Under the pieces are notes generated by a model. It did no database searches. It worked only from the letters and a program-made list of their open reading frames with translations, and was not told where the DNA came from. Made by a program: the position numbers and the translations under genes. From Diphasiastrum complanatum (Eukaryota; Streptophyta; Lycopodiopsida; Lycopodiales; Lycopodiaceae), in NCBI GenBank assembly GCA_029204225.1, contig CM055105.1, forward strand, positions 18,767,226 through 18,831,225: a DNA stretch of 64,000 nucleotides, written 5' to 3'. Below are positions 11,399 through 23,184 of the stretch, in pieces. How positions within the stretch are numbered: the stretch's first letter is position 1; each line of letters begins with the position of its first letter.

Positions 11399-13250
11399 AT
11401 TACTTGTTAACAATAGTTATTTAAGTTGTTAGCTACAAAATAAGTGATAACATGTTATGTTAACTTCAACAAATATTTGTCAAAAACCTTCGATAGTCGC
11501 TCGATAATCTTTGTCATTATTGACTCACCTATTAGCTATTCTCGTGTAATTTTGCAGACTGTGTGATAACGCGAGTACATTTGTAGCAATTGGATACATG
11601 AATGGATGTAGATTAACAATCATATTAGAGTGATAAAAAAATCCAACACAATAATCCATCAAGCATGAGTGTGATTGATCACATTATTCATGAGTTTGAG
11701 GCTTGCAACAAGCTTTGAGAGTGAGCTCAAAATGGCATTTAGCTCAACTTGCATTTGGCAATAGAGACCTAGACTCAAAATCCCGATCTGATCATGGAGT
11801 AGAAACATGCGGGGGCATGAAAAAATAAACAAAACTCATTTTAACGTTCCAACTCATCTAAGAGTCACATCGTAGCTCAACAACTTATTGTGTTATTGTA
11901 GGAAAGCTAAAAAAGCCTTTCTAAGAAGGCAAACCGGGACTTGTTGGCGGTTAGAACTTGTCCCCATGGGGTTTTGACAATCTACGAGTAGATTTTTTGC
12001 GAGTTTTGCAGGTTTCACTCTATCCGTTGTTCACCGATTATCTAGCACGTGGTGTGCCATGTAATATTAATTGAATTTTGTCTCTAACTACAAGAAGATA
12101 CTAAATACAAAAAATTCATTTAATTTCAATGTAAATAAACACGTCGCTTGTGAGGACCTCAATGTGAGACAACTTTGGAAGTGACATTGGTTGTCTCCAC
12201 CCTATGTACTAATAATCCTCTCAATGTCTCTTAATAGGTGTCATGACAATATCTAGCACATCTTCTTTCTAAGGTATTCTGTCCACTTTCATATTTTTGT
12301 GAGGTATTAAAATTAGCTTTTCATTTTTCAACACCACAAAAGGTTGTGACGCCATAACATGAGCCACTGTATCATGTGGATCATTCACAACCATTCAACT
12401 TTCTCATGTAAAACAAATTGTTTAGTCGATGTGATAATGCAAGTACCAAACTGCGTAGTCTATATGCAATTCACGTATCAAACCATCACTTTCATGAACA
12501 ATATCCACTTTTAAGGTATTAAATTGTACTTTTGTGGATACATTATGGGTTTGATAGGTTGAAAAGTTCAAATTATAAAATTGAAAAGATATTTTGACAC
12601 ATTTGAGAACCAAATTTTAAGTATTTGCAACTTCCAAACATAGCACACCGACGTGCTAAGTGAAATAGCTGGAATTTTTTTTGGTTTTGCAGCCTTCAAA
12701 GGCACCCTCGTGCTAAGTGTTATAAATTTTTTTTTGCAGCCTCCAAAGATAAATTGTCTTTTTCTTTTTACAGCCTCCAAAGATAGCACGCAGACGTGTT
12801 AGGCGATTCAGCCGCAAAAAAAGAATTTTTTTTTCATGACAACATTGCCTAGCACATTGGCATGCCATCTTTGGAGGCTAAAAAAAATTAAAATTTCTTA
12901 GTTTGGGATTTTTACTATCTACCAAACCACAATTCTTAATAATAAACATTCAAGTAGTGGTATAAAAAAAGTAGCACACCATGTGCTATGTTTTTGTTGA
13001 ATCATGGCAAGAAAGAAACTCGCAAACTCTTAAAAAATTTACTCACATGGACAGGAACCAGAACACATCACCTGTTCAATTTTTTGGGTAGAAGGGCCCT
13101 CTCAAGCCATTCTTCACATGGATCGCTTTTAGGGATTGATGGACGAATCTTTGAGGGCCATGGGCTCTTATGGCCCTTACACAAAGTGTGAGATAGGAGT
13201 TGTGGTTTTAACGTGTCTCTCACAAAAAGTGAGAAGAAGTAAAGGAGAAC
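11399..13250. other. AT-rich stretch without recognised genes
   Basis: No coding region or known element could be supported. It contains the GCAGCCTCCAAAG repeat cluster at 12620-12890, listed separately. Confidence 0.6.
12620..12890. repeat. Short degenerate repeat cluster with an inverted end copy
   Basis: Four loose copies of CAGCC(T)TCCAAAG, most followed by A/C-rich sequence and GTGCTAAG or GTGTTAGG and then a T-run, occur near 12625, 12690, 12738 and 12770. A reverse-complement copy (CATCTTTGGAGGCT) closes the cluster at 12867-12880. It could be the end of a fold-back or MITE-like element. Confidence 0.5.
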
Positions 13251-13422
13251 AAGAGAACACCCTGGTGCATTTATTCATAGGAAAAAGTAGTAGGTACATT
13301 GATGAAAAAGATATCTACACCCCAAAGGGGAAGTTCAAACAAAAGTAGGCTCAAACAAGAGCGAAGCTTGCAGTAAAGTTAAGATTAATCCAAATCCTAG
13401 TATTAAAAAAAAAGTGCATAAA

Positions 13423-13603
13423 CTATGATGATGTCTGTGGGAGTCTGCCAACTGACTGCAGCAGCTCAGAAAAGTGAAGAGGTGGTGAGTCGGCTAATGA
13501 AGGGAGATGAGATGTAGCAGACCCAGCCACCGTCGCCCGTTGTAGAATAGGTAGGGCCTGAGCACATTGCAGGGCAATGGAAACACGTTGTTTGAAAGAT
13601 CCA
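13423..13603 (-). pseudogene. C-terminal end of the RLE-type LINE, cut off by a gypsy insertion
   Basis: On the reverse strand, 13603-13423 encodes SFKQRVSIALQCAQALPILQ and ends in a stop at 13423-13425. This continues the LINE polyprotein that stops at about 25005 after FQDFLHMC, with a short stretch missing at the join. The gypsy 5' LTR starts at 13604, exactly where the LINE sequence stops, so one LINE was split by the LTR element. Below the stop the reverse strand carries a possible 3' UTR with ATGAATAAATGC near 13275. Confidence 0.75.
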
Positions 13604-14410
13604 TGTTGGGGGTATTCCCAACAAAGGTAAATAAATAAAATCCTCCAATAAAATGTGTTGCGAGGGCATGGCATCCTGCGTGTATAAGCCCATGGCCCAA
13701 TGAGCATACAATTGAAATTGTAAATAAAATAAACTTGACTTGGGCCTTGTAACTAAAATAAAACTAGAGGCCCAATGTCATTTTTAAACTTAGAGATCAC
13801 TTTAGAGAGTTGGGTCCAAATTGGGACTCACATGAATCTTGTGATTTCTAATGTATTTTTTGTGGACCCTTGGATCAAGTTGGGTCCAAGATGAATGGTT
13901 AGGATCATTGTGAATATTAGCCAATAAGATTGAGGGGCAAGGGCCTTCCCCATTTTATAAAAAGGCAACATTTGTACACTATTTGGATGCTTAATGAGAA
14001 GGAGGAAACTCTACCATTTTTGGAAGAGAAGCATCCTCATTTGCTATTCACTACTTGCTAATGCTCTTGATTGTGTTTTCCATTGCTTTCTATTTCCATG
14101 CTTATTGTTTGCCATAGTGAATGCTTTTCCATTAGCAAGCATAAGGAGCATTTGAGCTAACCTCCACCCTCACTCTCTATCTCTCTCTCTTCCTCTCTTC
14201 TCTTCTCAACCTCTTCTTTCCTATCCCTTCCCTTCACCCAAACTATGATGAATGTTAGTGTAGAGGAGTAGCATAGTGGTGAGTAGAGTTAAGGGAGAAA
14301 GTAGGAATTTAACTAAAAGTAGCATCTATGCATAGTTAGGCACCTATCCAATGATCTAACCTTTGTTGACAGGCGGAAGGGCTATACTACGAAAGACCAA
14401 AGAGCCAACA
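13604..14410 (+). repeat. 5' LTR of Ty3/gypsy element
   Basis: Begins TGTTGGGGGTATTCCCAACA, ends AGAGCCAACA, and is followed one base later by a tRNA-Asp primer site. A TTTTATAAAAAGG TATA-like box lies near 13953, with pyrimidine-rich sequence at 14170-14225. The start coincides with the break in the LINE. No second copy of this LTR was found in the window. Confidence 0.82.
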
Positions 14411-14411
14411 G

Positions 14412-14429
14412 TGGCACCGTTGCCGGGGA
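14412..14429 (+). promoter_or_regulatory. Primer-binding site, tRNA-Asp
   Basis: TGGCACCGTTGCCGGGGA matches the complement of the tRNA-Asp 3' end with one mismatch (A for G at the fifth base). tRNA-Asp priming is typical of the Athila/Tat branch of plant gypsy elements. Confidence 0.85.
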
Positions 14430-14754
14430 TAGGTTTCCACTAACTAGTTTAGTTGCATTTTAGCTATTTTCTTGCTTTTTAGAGTAGTTTAGGTAGATTT
14501 TTGGGAGTTTAGAGTTAGTTTTTTGTATTTTTTTGTGTTTGGACTGTTCACAGCTAGCGGAGGAGGTGTGAGAGGGTAGAGGAGGCCCTGAACAACCTCT
14601 AAGGGCTTGAAACCCAAACCAATCATCCAAAAAACTCAAAAAACACACCAATTTGTATTTTGGAGGGAAAAAGAACCAAAAAAAAACTCATCAGATTTTT
14701 ATATCTCCAGAATCAATAGGAATTAACCCTTGCATGACTGGCAGCAGCTTGAGG

Positions 14755-15520
14755 GTACTGTCTCAGACCTGCATAGAAGCCTGCAAGAGTTAGTTCCAAG
14801 CAGATTGTAAAAATCAGAGAAAAATCATAAAAAAAATTCAAAAAACCCTTGAAAAAATCCAAAAAAATTCAAATCTTCATAAGAACTCTCGCAGAGCCCT
14901 CTGAAGTTCCATCTCAGTGAGACCAGGACATAGAGAAGCTTGCGAGAGTTAGTTACATGATTAAGTGCATGTGCGAGAGTTTCCAATGAAAAAAAAGGTG
15001 GGAAAGTACCAGTGAACCCTCGCAGACAGTGAAATTTTTAGTTCCAGTGATCAAGAACTCTCGCAGAGGATTCTGAAGTTCCATCTCAGTGAGACCAGGA
15101 CACAGAAGAGCTTGCGAGAGTTAGCTTGATTCCAGTGAGCAGAAAATTGAATTTAAGTGCAAAAAAATCACTAAAAAGTGAAGATCCAGCAAATCTTTCT
15201 AGTAAAAACTCTCGCAGACCATCTCAATTAATTCAAAATGTTGAATTACATCAGTGATGAAGCTTGCAAGAGTTAGTATGAAGATTTGGTGAAGATCAAG
15301 CACAAAAAGTGATTTTGAACCCTCGTAGACAATGAATTTTTCACTTTTTGCAAGAGTTAACTCTCGTAGAGATTTCTATAGTGAGATCTAACCCAGATCC
15401 AGCTACTGTGAAGCTTGAGAGAGTTACTTCCCAGAGTTCTGAAAGATATCAAGTTTTCTACCTGCAAAGGCAGCTAAAGAACCCTCGCACAGCCAACCCT
15501 CGCACAAGATAACCCTCGCA
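14755..15520 (+). repeat. Leader repeats: alternating AACTCTCGCA and TGCGAGAGTT motifs
   Basis: At least 15 copies of AACTCTCGCAG/AACCCTCGCAG and their reverse complement CTTGCGAGAGTTAG alternate through the gypsy leader. Two 68-70 bp cassettes (about 14883-14951 and 15056-15124) are near-identical, starting GAACTCTCGCAGAG and ending CTTGCGAGAGTTAG, so each can fold with its ends paired. A second cluster lies after pol at 22235-22535. They do not encode protein. Confidence 0.85.
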
Positions 15521-15727
15521 AACCAGATCGGTGGAAAGATCTGCATCAGATCCAGCTACCATCAAAATCTCAGGCCAATCAGTGCAAGGAGAAAAAAGTT
15601 GTCAAGGACAAACCACCGCAAAAGGCCTAAATTTCATTCCGGCCGATCAGATCGATCATATCCTTGAAGATCCAGACTGCATCCTATTGTAAAGACAAGA
15701 TCCAATCACTTTGGAACCCACCATCAG

Positions 15728-18150
15728 ATGAATCTGAGATTGGGACGATCGATAGCACAAAGGATAGCAAATCAGACACCACACCTTCCCAGATTGGCAG
15801 TTGTGCAACGAGAGGCAGAACCGGAACCAGCACCAATGGATTCAATGGGCCCACCTGTACTTGTCACACCCTTGCATGCAGTTCAAAGAGCACCACGGAT
15901 GGAGATACCAAAATACGACGGATCCTCAAATCCCATCCGATTCCTCCAAATCTACGAGCAAGCTTGTGAAATCTACAACAAACGGACACCTGCGGAGAAG
16001 CTGATGCTATTCCCTATGTCCTTACTTGCAGTGGCTCATGATTGGTTTTTCAACCTGTCAGAGGAAGAGAAATCCACCTCGGAGGCGGTTAAAGCGGCTC
16101 TCATTACGCACTTTAAACCAAGAAAGTTCTTGGAAGACCCGTTTCTCCTGCTAAGCAAAGTCAAGATGGGAAAACGAGAAAGGGTCCAGGATTATATTGA
16201 ACGGGTCAAACATCTACACTCCGAGTGCAGTGCAGCCCTGACTCCCGATCATGCGGTGATCATGTGGTTCCTAGCTGGATTACCACGAAGCATCAGAAGA
16301 GAACTGAAAAGACGGGAGCAGTACGCTACTCTGCAAGAAGCTATGGAATATGCCATCAGGGAAGAGGATGAGGGATCTGACGACAAATATCCTTCCACCC
16401 ACACTCCTACTCCCTTGATCACATCATCATCGTCAAACACATCCGCTCTATCCACATAACTGTTGTTGGAGCGAATGACAAAATTACACAAACAACAGAT
16501 GGAGCAACTTACGGCGCAGTTTTACCAGAAACTGAAGGCCTTACAAGGAACTGTAGCAGTAACTCCACATCAACCGGAACCAACCCAGCTGCAGTATCCC
16601 CGACGAGAGAATGTATGGTGTTTAGTATGCACACAAAACCATACAACGAACGAGTGTCCAGTCCTAAAGCAAAATCTGAGACTGACACATAGATTCTGCC
16701 ATCTGTGCAATGCAACACCGCACAATACGACATTTTGTCCGTTTAACCAGGATTGTTCAACAGAAGAGAAGTCCCTATCAGACTTCTTATCCTTATCATC
16801 AGGGGGCACCTAACGCGGCACCAAGGTACGGCGCACCCAATCAACCACAACGCATGGCCTTACCTGCTCCACCAGGGCCAGCCAATCAACAAGTGGCCCA
16901 TGTAAGCCTAACAGCAGCAAAACAAAAATTGCAAATGTCACCTCAACTTGAGCAGCAGCAGTGGTACGGACCAGATGAACCATTTATGGATCCTGCCATA
17001 AATGAATATGTATCGGCCTATACAGCTCAAACTCAACGTCAAGGTGGAAGAAATTATGGCTGCTACGGGTGCAGCGACGGACACAAAATTGCAGAATGTC
17101 TCTACAAAGGACAATATACAACCTCCTGCCGGGATTGCGGTTATGGACATTGTTTCAAGAATTGTCCATTTAAACCTGGAACTAGTGCACCTCTTAACCT
17201 CATTGGCATACAACAATCAGCAGTTCCAGCAGGGATGCCATCGAAAGGACGACATGACTACACTCCTGTGTTAGCTGTTATGCGAGCACAGAAGAGGAAG
17301 GAGGTGGCTCCCTCACCACCACCATCGGTCACTGACGACCAACCCTCAACTTCAGCGCCATATCCAAATATGAGGGAAGAGAGAAGGCAGTACCAAAAAA
17401 TAAGACACTGGATACAAAAAGCACAAGAGGAGGAAAACGAGCAAGAACGAAACAATCCCACAGAACCTCTAGTCGGCGTCAAACGGGATCCGCAACCGGG
17501 CTCACCACTGCGCACTGATCAGAATGATCGGTTGCACCAACATGAACCACCTTTTCACATGGTGGAGCCTGAGGAACCGCGCACTGAAAGGCTCACACTC
17601 TTGTTGTCAAGCCACGTTAGTTTACCCCTCGGATAACTATTGCGGATTGCACCACAAGCAAAAAGCCTTTTAGCTGAATGGGCCAAGGCAGATGAGGAGC
17701 CAATAGTGTCTGAGCCCATTTATTGTGCGGGTTATGATGAAACAAGTAATGTCCTCCACATCGGAACAGCATGGGAAAGTGAGGAACACAACATAACTTT
17801 GCCAATCAAACACAAGAGATACGAGGACGAGGCGACAGTGGTAGATGGAGGATCAGGTGTCAATATGATCTCCACTACTTTGTACAAAAAATGAGGACTA
17901 CAAGGATTGAAGCCAACCAGATTTGCCATCAAGCTAGTAGATCAATCCTGTGTGAAACCAAAAGGTGTAGTTGCTGATATTCCCGTAAGGATAGTAGGCA
18001 TGTAGTATGTGATTACTTTTGTGGTCATGGATATACCTGAATCTCCATCTGCATACCGTATTTTACTGGGAAGACCATGGTTGAGGGCTGCGCAAGTAGT
18101 ACACAACTGGGGTACATGAAAACTCACCTTCGAGAACAGAGAATAGGCTG
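15728..18150 (+). pseudogene. Ty3/gypsy gag and protease (frameshifted)
   Basis: Gag begins at ATG 15728. The capsid-type retrotransposon gag domain lies at about residues 60-200 (IPKYDGSSNPIRFLQIYEQA, WFFNLSEEE, WFLAGLPRSIRREL) and ends at a stop at 16457. The same protein continues in 16463-16813 with Cys/His clusters (CLVCTQNHTTNEC, CHLCNATPHNTTFC). It shifts frame to 16710-17636, where another cluster reads CYGCSDGHKIAEC and CRDCGYGHCFKNC. The protease region at 17640-18150 contains VVDGGSGVNMIS with the catalytic Asp and ILLGRPWL, but has several stops. The DGGSGVN motif is usual in this plant gypsy branch. It was once autonomous and is now dead. Confidence 0.85.
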
Positions 18151-18176
18151 TAAAGGTAGATCCAACCACATGGGCG

Positions 18177-18916
18177 GTGAAACCTATTGCACCCAAAGCT
18201 GATGACGGATCATCCATGACAGATCATACGATTGACCGCCCAAGGCCAGCCAAGGGAGGTCACTATCATTCAGAGACGGATGTCAGATGGACAGATGCAT
18301 TAGCAACTATTGACTGCCAGGCATGTCAATATGAATCACCCAAATGTTACACTATGGACACACCAATCACATTTGGAGTGAATATGATAAACGTAGCATG
18401 GCTGTCAGCGGAGCTGGTTGAGAACCTAGTGGACGATGATCTAGTCCATTGGCAACATGCTCTAACTTATAATAAGGAGATTGAGCTGACTGATGAACAA
18501 GTCCTACACCACACGGACCAGATCGTTACGGAACCAAGAAGGTACCAGCTCAACCACCACAAAGGTCTGCTATGGCAAAAGTCTCAAGGATTGAACCACC
18601 CAAGGCACCTGCAAATAAGAAGAATCAGTTGAAGCAACGCTACAACCAGGTGATCCGATGGAGTGACCTACCCGAAGAGGCAATATCTACAATAGACATT
18701 GATATTCGCAACCATGAGGCGAATGTCACAACAGTCCCAAAGAAAGGCAACAAGGATGAACCCATCAAAATGACAAAAAAGAGCAATAAGAAGGTGTTGG
18801 ATTCCTTGAAGTTAATCAAGTTGGACTCAGATACAACGTCATCTTCTACACAGGTGACGGAAAATAAAAAAATGACCAGTCGGGCCAAGATCAATCTGTT
18901 GAAAGAGGAATCTTGA
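18177..18916 (+). pseudogene. Gypsy protease-RT linker region
   Basis: Two overlapping frames (18177-18632 and 18572-18916) join protease to reverse transcriptase. They encode a hydrophilic linker with repeated Lys and no recognised motif. Its position shows that it is part of the pol polyprotein, broken by a frame change near 18600 and a TGA at 18914. Confidence 0.55.
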
Positions 18917-18934
18917 CGAGCTCCAGTTCATGAG

Positions 18935-20497
18935 ATGCCTGATACTTTCAAGAATTATATATTGGACGACGTGGTAATCATGATGCCGCAAGCCCAACGA
19001 GAACCTGATCAAAGTCAAGCACCAGCGGAACAAGTCTTTGAGGGACCTGCGCGAACACAGCCGATGAATCTTGCGGAACCAGGAGAAGAAGAAAGGATAT
19101 TGCATGTGGGAGAGCAGTTAACACCCACGCAATTCAAGAGACTACGGTCCTTGTTGGTGGAATATAAAGACTGTTTTGCTTGGAGCTATAGTGATCTAAA
19201 GGGCATTCCGCCAACAGTAGTCCAGCACACCATACCTTTGGTGGACGGAGTAGTCCCCAAGGTAAGCCGTTACTACCGCTCCAACCCGAATTATACAGAA
19301 TTGATCAAGCAAGAGTTGCAAAAACTTATGGATGCAGATTTCATTTACGAAATCGAGCACACGGAATGGGTATTGTCGATAGTTATAGTACCCAAGAAGA
19401 ATGGGAAAATGCGTATCTGTGTGAATCTGAAGGTGCTTAATGCAGTCACCAAGAAGGACCTTTTTACCTTTACCATTCACGAAAAGTCTCCTCGATAGAG
19501 TAGCTGGTGACGAAGCCTACAGTTTTTTGGACGGCTACAACCAGGTGAAAATAGCCCCCCAGGACCAGCACAAGACAACATTTGCCACGGAATGGGAAAC
19601 TTATGCCTATAAAGTAATGCCATTCGGACTTTGCAATGCCCCAAGCACTTTCCAGCAAGTCATGCAAGCGGCATTCAAAGATTATTTGCAAAAATTTCTG
19701 GAAATTTTCTTGGACGATCTGTGCGTGCATGGACCTGATTCAGAACACTCATCCAATTTGGAAAAGGTGCTACAAAAATGCCGTGAGTACCAGAGCTCTC
19801 TGAATCCAGAAAAATGTCAATTTTGGATGACACATGGCTTGATACTCGGCCATATAGTGTCAAGACATGGGATCGCCACAGATCTATCAAAGATCAGGAT
19901 CATTGTGGGGACGATCCGCGAGGTCTACATTTTCATGGGTCATGCTAACTATTATAGGATCTTCATTCTTGATTTTGCAGAGTTAGCCAGACCAATTTAC
20001 AAGCTCACAACGGATCCACATTGGAATGAGGAAGCTCTAAAGGCTTTCCAGAAAATTAAGGATGCATTGGTCTCAGCACCAATCCTACGACCACCCAATT
20101 GGTCCATTGAGTTCCACGTGATACGGACGCATCAAAGTATGCAGTTGGAGCAGTCTTAACCCAGCCAAGTGAACACAAAAAGGATTTTCCAATCCGATTT
20201 GCAAGCCGACAGCTCAGTGATACCGAAATGAATTATTCAACCACAGAGCGAGAAGCACTGGCAATGATCTATGCGGTTAAGAAGTTTCGACACTATTTGA
20301 TGACCACACATTTTGCTTTTTATACGGACCATCAACCCTTGCTATATCTCGTTAATAAAACTTGCAACACCGAGAGAATCACCAGATGGCTCTTGTTGTT
20401 GTTGGAATTTGATTTTCGAATAGTAGTTCGCAAGGGAAAACAACACTACATGGCAGATCATGTGTCAGGAATAAAGGGAAATGAGATTGCAACTTAA
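18935..20497 (+). pseudogene. Ty3/gypsy reverse transcriptase and RNase H (frameshifted)
   Basis: The RT N-terminus lies at 18935-19498 (DCFAWSYSDLKGIPP, SIVIVPKKNGKMRICVN). After a frame change it continues at 19440-20159 with DGYNQVKIAPQDQHKTTFAT, VMPFGLCNAPSTFQQVM and the catalytic box IFLDDLCVHG, where the usual Tyr of YxDD is Phe. A further frame change near 20150 leads to RNase H (NYSTTEREALAMIYAVKKFR, FYTDHQPL, ADHVSGI), ending at a stop at 20495. Catalytic Asp pairs survive, but the frame is interrupted twice. Confidence 0.88.
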
Positions 20498-20578
20498 CCC
20501 GACGATGAGCTGGCAGATGTTGCCTTATTTTACGTAGATTCGATATCAGAATGGGCTGCCGACATTGTTGAATATCTA

Positions 20579-21790
20579 ATGCAGGGCCAACCAGACAAAT
20601 CACCACCAAAGGCGGAACAACGGAAATTGATCTTGAAAGCTAGACCTTATCAGCTGATTGTCGGCCAGTTGTACCGAAGAGGTCCAGACAGAATTCTTCG
20701 ACGGTGTATTCTTCCTCATGAGACCACCCAGATCATTTCGCTTTCCCATGAAGACATGGGTGGAGGTCATTTTGCATCTGACATTACAGTTCGCAAGATC
20801 CTGCAATCAGGATGTTGGTGGCCAATGATTCATAAAGACACAGAGGAATACTTGAAAAAGTGCGATGTGTGCCAAAGGGCAAGAAGACCAACGAGATTGA
20901 ACTATGATCTACTGCACCCAGTCTTAGCCCAAGCACCGTTCGAAAAATGGGGATTGAATTATATTGGTCCAATTCACCCTATAGCAAGAAGTTCCCAGGC
21001 TCGATACAAAATCGTAGCCACAGACTACCTCACCAAATGGGTCGAAGCCAAGGCAGTACGAGTAGCTGACGCTAGGACCACTGCCAAGTTCCTTCATGAA
21101 AATATCATCGTGCGCTTCGGGTGCCCGGTGGAACTAGTCAGTGATCGCGGAAGCCATTTCATCAACGAGACCATCAAGGTCCAGTTGGAGGAATTCTTCG
21201 TGATCCACAGAACCAGTATGCCTTGTCATCCTTGTGGTAATGGGCAAGTAAAATCATCCAATAAGATCCTGTGTAGCGTGCTCACGAAAACAGTTGAAGC
21301 TAGCAGATCAGATTGGGAACACAAGTTGCATGCTGCACTGTGGGCATTCAGGACAACATATAAAGGGAGCACCGATCAAACACCCTTCCAATTGGTATAT
21401 GGTCAGGATGCTGTGATGTCAGTAGAGTTTTTAGTTCCATCATTAAGGATTGCCACCGCGCAACGTCTTAATGAGTCCAAATCTCTACAGCTACGCCATG
21501 AAGCTCTACATAAACTCTTTGAAACACGCTTACTAGCTGTGCATGCACCGGCAGCGGAAAAGGAAAGACGCAAGACTTGGCATGATCGCAGATTACAAAA
21601 GAAGGATCTTCATTCAGGAGATCTGGTCCTGATGTATAAAACCAAGGCGATCAAGGGGAAGTCAAAATTCACAGGCGAAGGTCCTTTTAGAATCAAGAAA
21701 ATTCTTAATCATGGGGCCGTGAACTTAGAACAGCTTGATGGGACGCCCTTCGACACACCCATCAATGGTAGCCGGTTGCACAAGTACTAG
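20579..21790 (+). pseudogene. Ty3/gypsy integrase, catalytic Glu replaced by Lys
   Basis: A 403-codon open frame. The zinc-binding part reads GGHFASDITVRKIL through CDVCQRA. The core has VATDYLTKWVEAKAV (first Asp), LVSDRGSHFIN (second Asp) and then CGNGQVKSSNK, where the family has NGQ-x-E. The third acidic residue of the DDE triad is therefore Lys (about 21251). The C-terminal GPF-type domain (FTGEGPFRIKKIL) ends at 21790. No chromodomain is seen, as expected for the Athila/Tat branch. The intact frame with a dead active site suggests recent decay. Confidence 0.9.
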
Positions 21791-22234
21791 GCACCACAGT
21801 AAGACAGATCCAGATTGGGGGTGGCACATTACAAAAAACTTATTTGCTCAGCCATTACCGCTAGATCTAAGGAGATCAAGCCAAATCAAGCTAAATCCAT
21901 CAAGATTCAGCCAGATCTGGTAGGATCGAAGAAATTCATCAGAATCCAAGGAGGATCCAGATCCTGATAGGGTCAAAAAGGAAATAGATCATCAGACTGA
22001 CTGAGGGATCTACTACCAAGAATCCATCAGAACTTCCAGAGCACTACCAACAGTCAAATCAAGGCTGGATGAAGCTGATTACCAGTTTATAAAAGTAAAA
22101 ATTCAGAAAATCTGAAGATCTCGTCAAAAAACACTCTAAAGGAGCACTTTTTTCATGATTTTTTGAGTTCCCCTGGGAGATAGCTCTTGAAAACTGGACA
22201 GCCACCAGATCTGACCTAGATGCATCCATGAAAA

Positions 22235-22535
22235 TCTCTGCGAGAGTTCCTGATGGAGGAATCATCATTTTTTAGTGTATGTGAGAGTTCCCAGAAGCAG
22301 AATTTTCAGAACCCTCGCAGAGCATCAAGATCAACTTACCAACTCTCGCAAGGTGCCTAAATGGAATCAGATCAGTAAAATTAGCCTACCTACATGGTCT
22401 GACCTTGAAATTCCAATCACATGAACAAGTTGTGCGAGAGATCACTTCCTGCGAGAGTTGAACCCTCGCAGACAGTCTGAACCCTCACAGAACCTTCGCA
22501 TAGCAGTCAAATCACCTTCTGAACTCTCGCAGACT
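22235..22535 (+). repeat. Second cluster of CTCTCGCAG / TGCGAGAG motifs downstream of pol
   Basis: About ten copies in both orientations (for example CTGCGAGAGTTCC near 22239, AACCCTCGCAGAGC near 22311 and GAACTCTCGCAGAC near 22521). They match the leader motifs at 14755-15520, so the coding part of the element is bracketed by the same motif family. Confidence 0.82.
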
Positions 22536-23064
22536 TCCCTGAGGTCTTAGAATTTTGTGAAGAAGGTGCCTGCCAAAATTTGGGTGGAACTGAACAAGGG
22601 AAAGTGAATTTCACCTGATACGCACTCTAAATTCCGCTATATAAGGGCTGAATTCGAGTCATTTGTCACCTTTGCTAGCGAAACTCTGCCAAAATTTTCA
22701 ATGAAAATACCAAGTTCTTTGTTTTCAACCAAACTTCCTACCAACTGTCATCTGCTCATATCAAACACCAATCTGCGCTTTGAACTACAATCATTGTCAT
22801 CCAACACTCACTATTCTCAGTTTTCTACTGTTTCCTTCCATTTTCCACCGTTTTTTACTTTTTCGATTTTTTTTTCGACCACTAATCATCATTGCTAACA
22901 TGGCCTCCTCATCCTTTGAAGACTCTGGCGCCAAACAGGTGATCCAGCGTGACATCCCTGAGGCCACGCAGATTTGGCCTCTACCCTCTAACACTTTGAT
23001 CCAACCATGGCTACAGACAGCCGGGCCCCTCCTTGAAGCAATGGGTTTTTACTTGACGCTATTC

Positions 23065-23081
23065 CATTCTGAGATTAACAT
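23065..23081 (+). repeat. Target-site duplication, left copy
   Basis: CATTCTGAGATTAACAT, identical to 23168-23184, flanks the tRNA-derived insert. Confidence 0.95.
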
Positions 23082-23167
23082 ACCCAACGGGGTTGGCTCA
23101 ACTGGTTAGCTTGGAATCCAAAGTTTCTTTGGTCCCAGGTTCGAGCCTCCCCTTGGAAACCAAGAAG
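23082..23167 (+). mobile_element. Very short tRNA-derived SINE (86 bp)
   Basis: Lies between identical 17-bp direct repeats inside an open frame. It contains an A-box-like TTGGCTCAACTGGTTAGC and a B-box-like GGTTCGAGCCTCC, the two internal Pol III promoter elements of a tRNA. GGGG near the start and CCCC after the B box could pair as an acceptor stem. It has essentially no tail and no non-tRNA body, so it is either a minimal or truncated SINE or a tRNA retropseudogene. Removing it with one duplication restores the host frame. Confidence 0.88.
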
Positions 23168-23184
23168 CATTCTGAGATTAACAT
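23168..23184 (+). repeat. Target-site duplication, right copy
   Basis: Exact second copy of the 17-bp sequence at 23065-23081. Confidence 0.95.

Noticed and set aside
12422-13348. Small open frames at 12422-13348
   Set aside because: Low-complexity or T-rich translations with no homology pattern; one overlaps the GCAGCCTCC repeats.
14755-15520. CRISPR-like array in the gypsy leader
   Set aside because: Motifs are short, alternate in orientation and have irregular spacing, and the context is a plant retrotransposon.
23082-23167. Functional tRNA gene
   Set aside because: It has A- and B-box motifs but no convincing complete cloverleaf, and 17-bp direct repeats show it is a retroposed insert.
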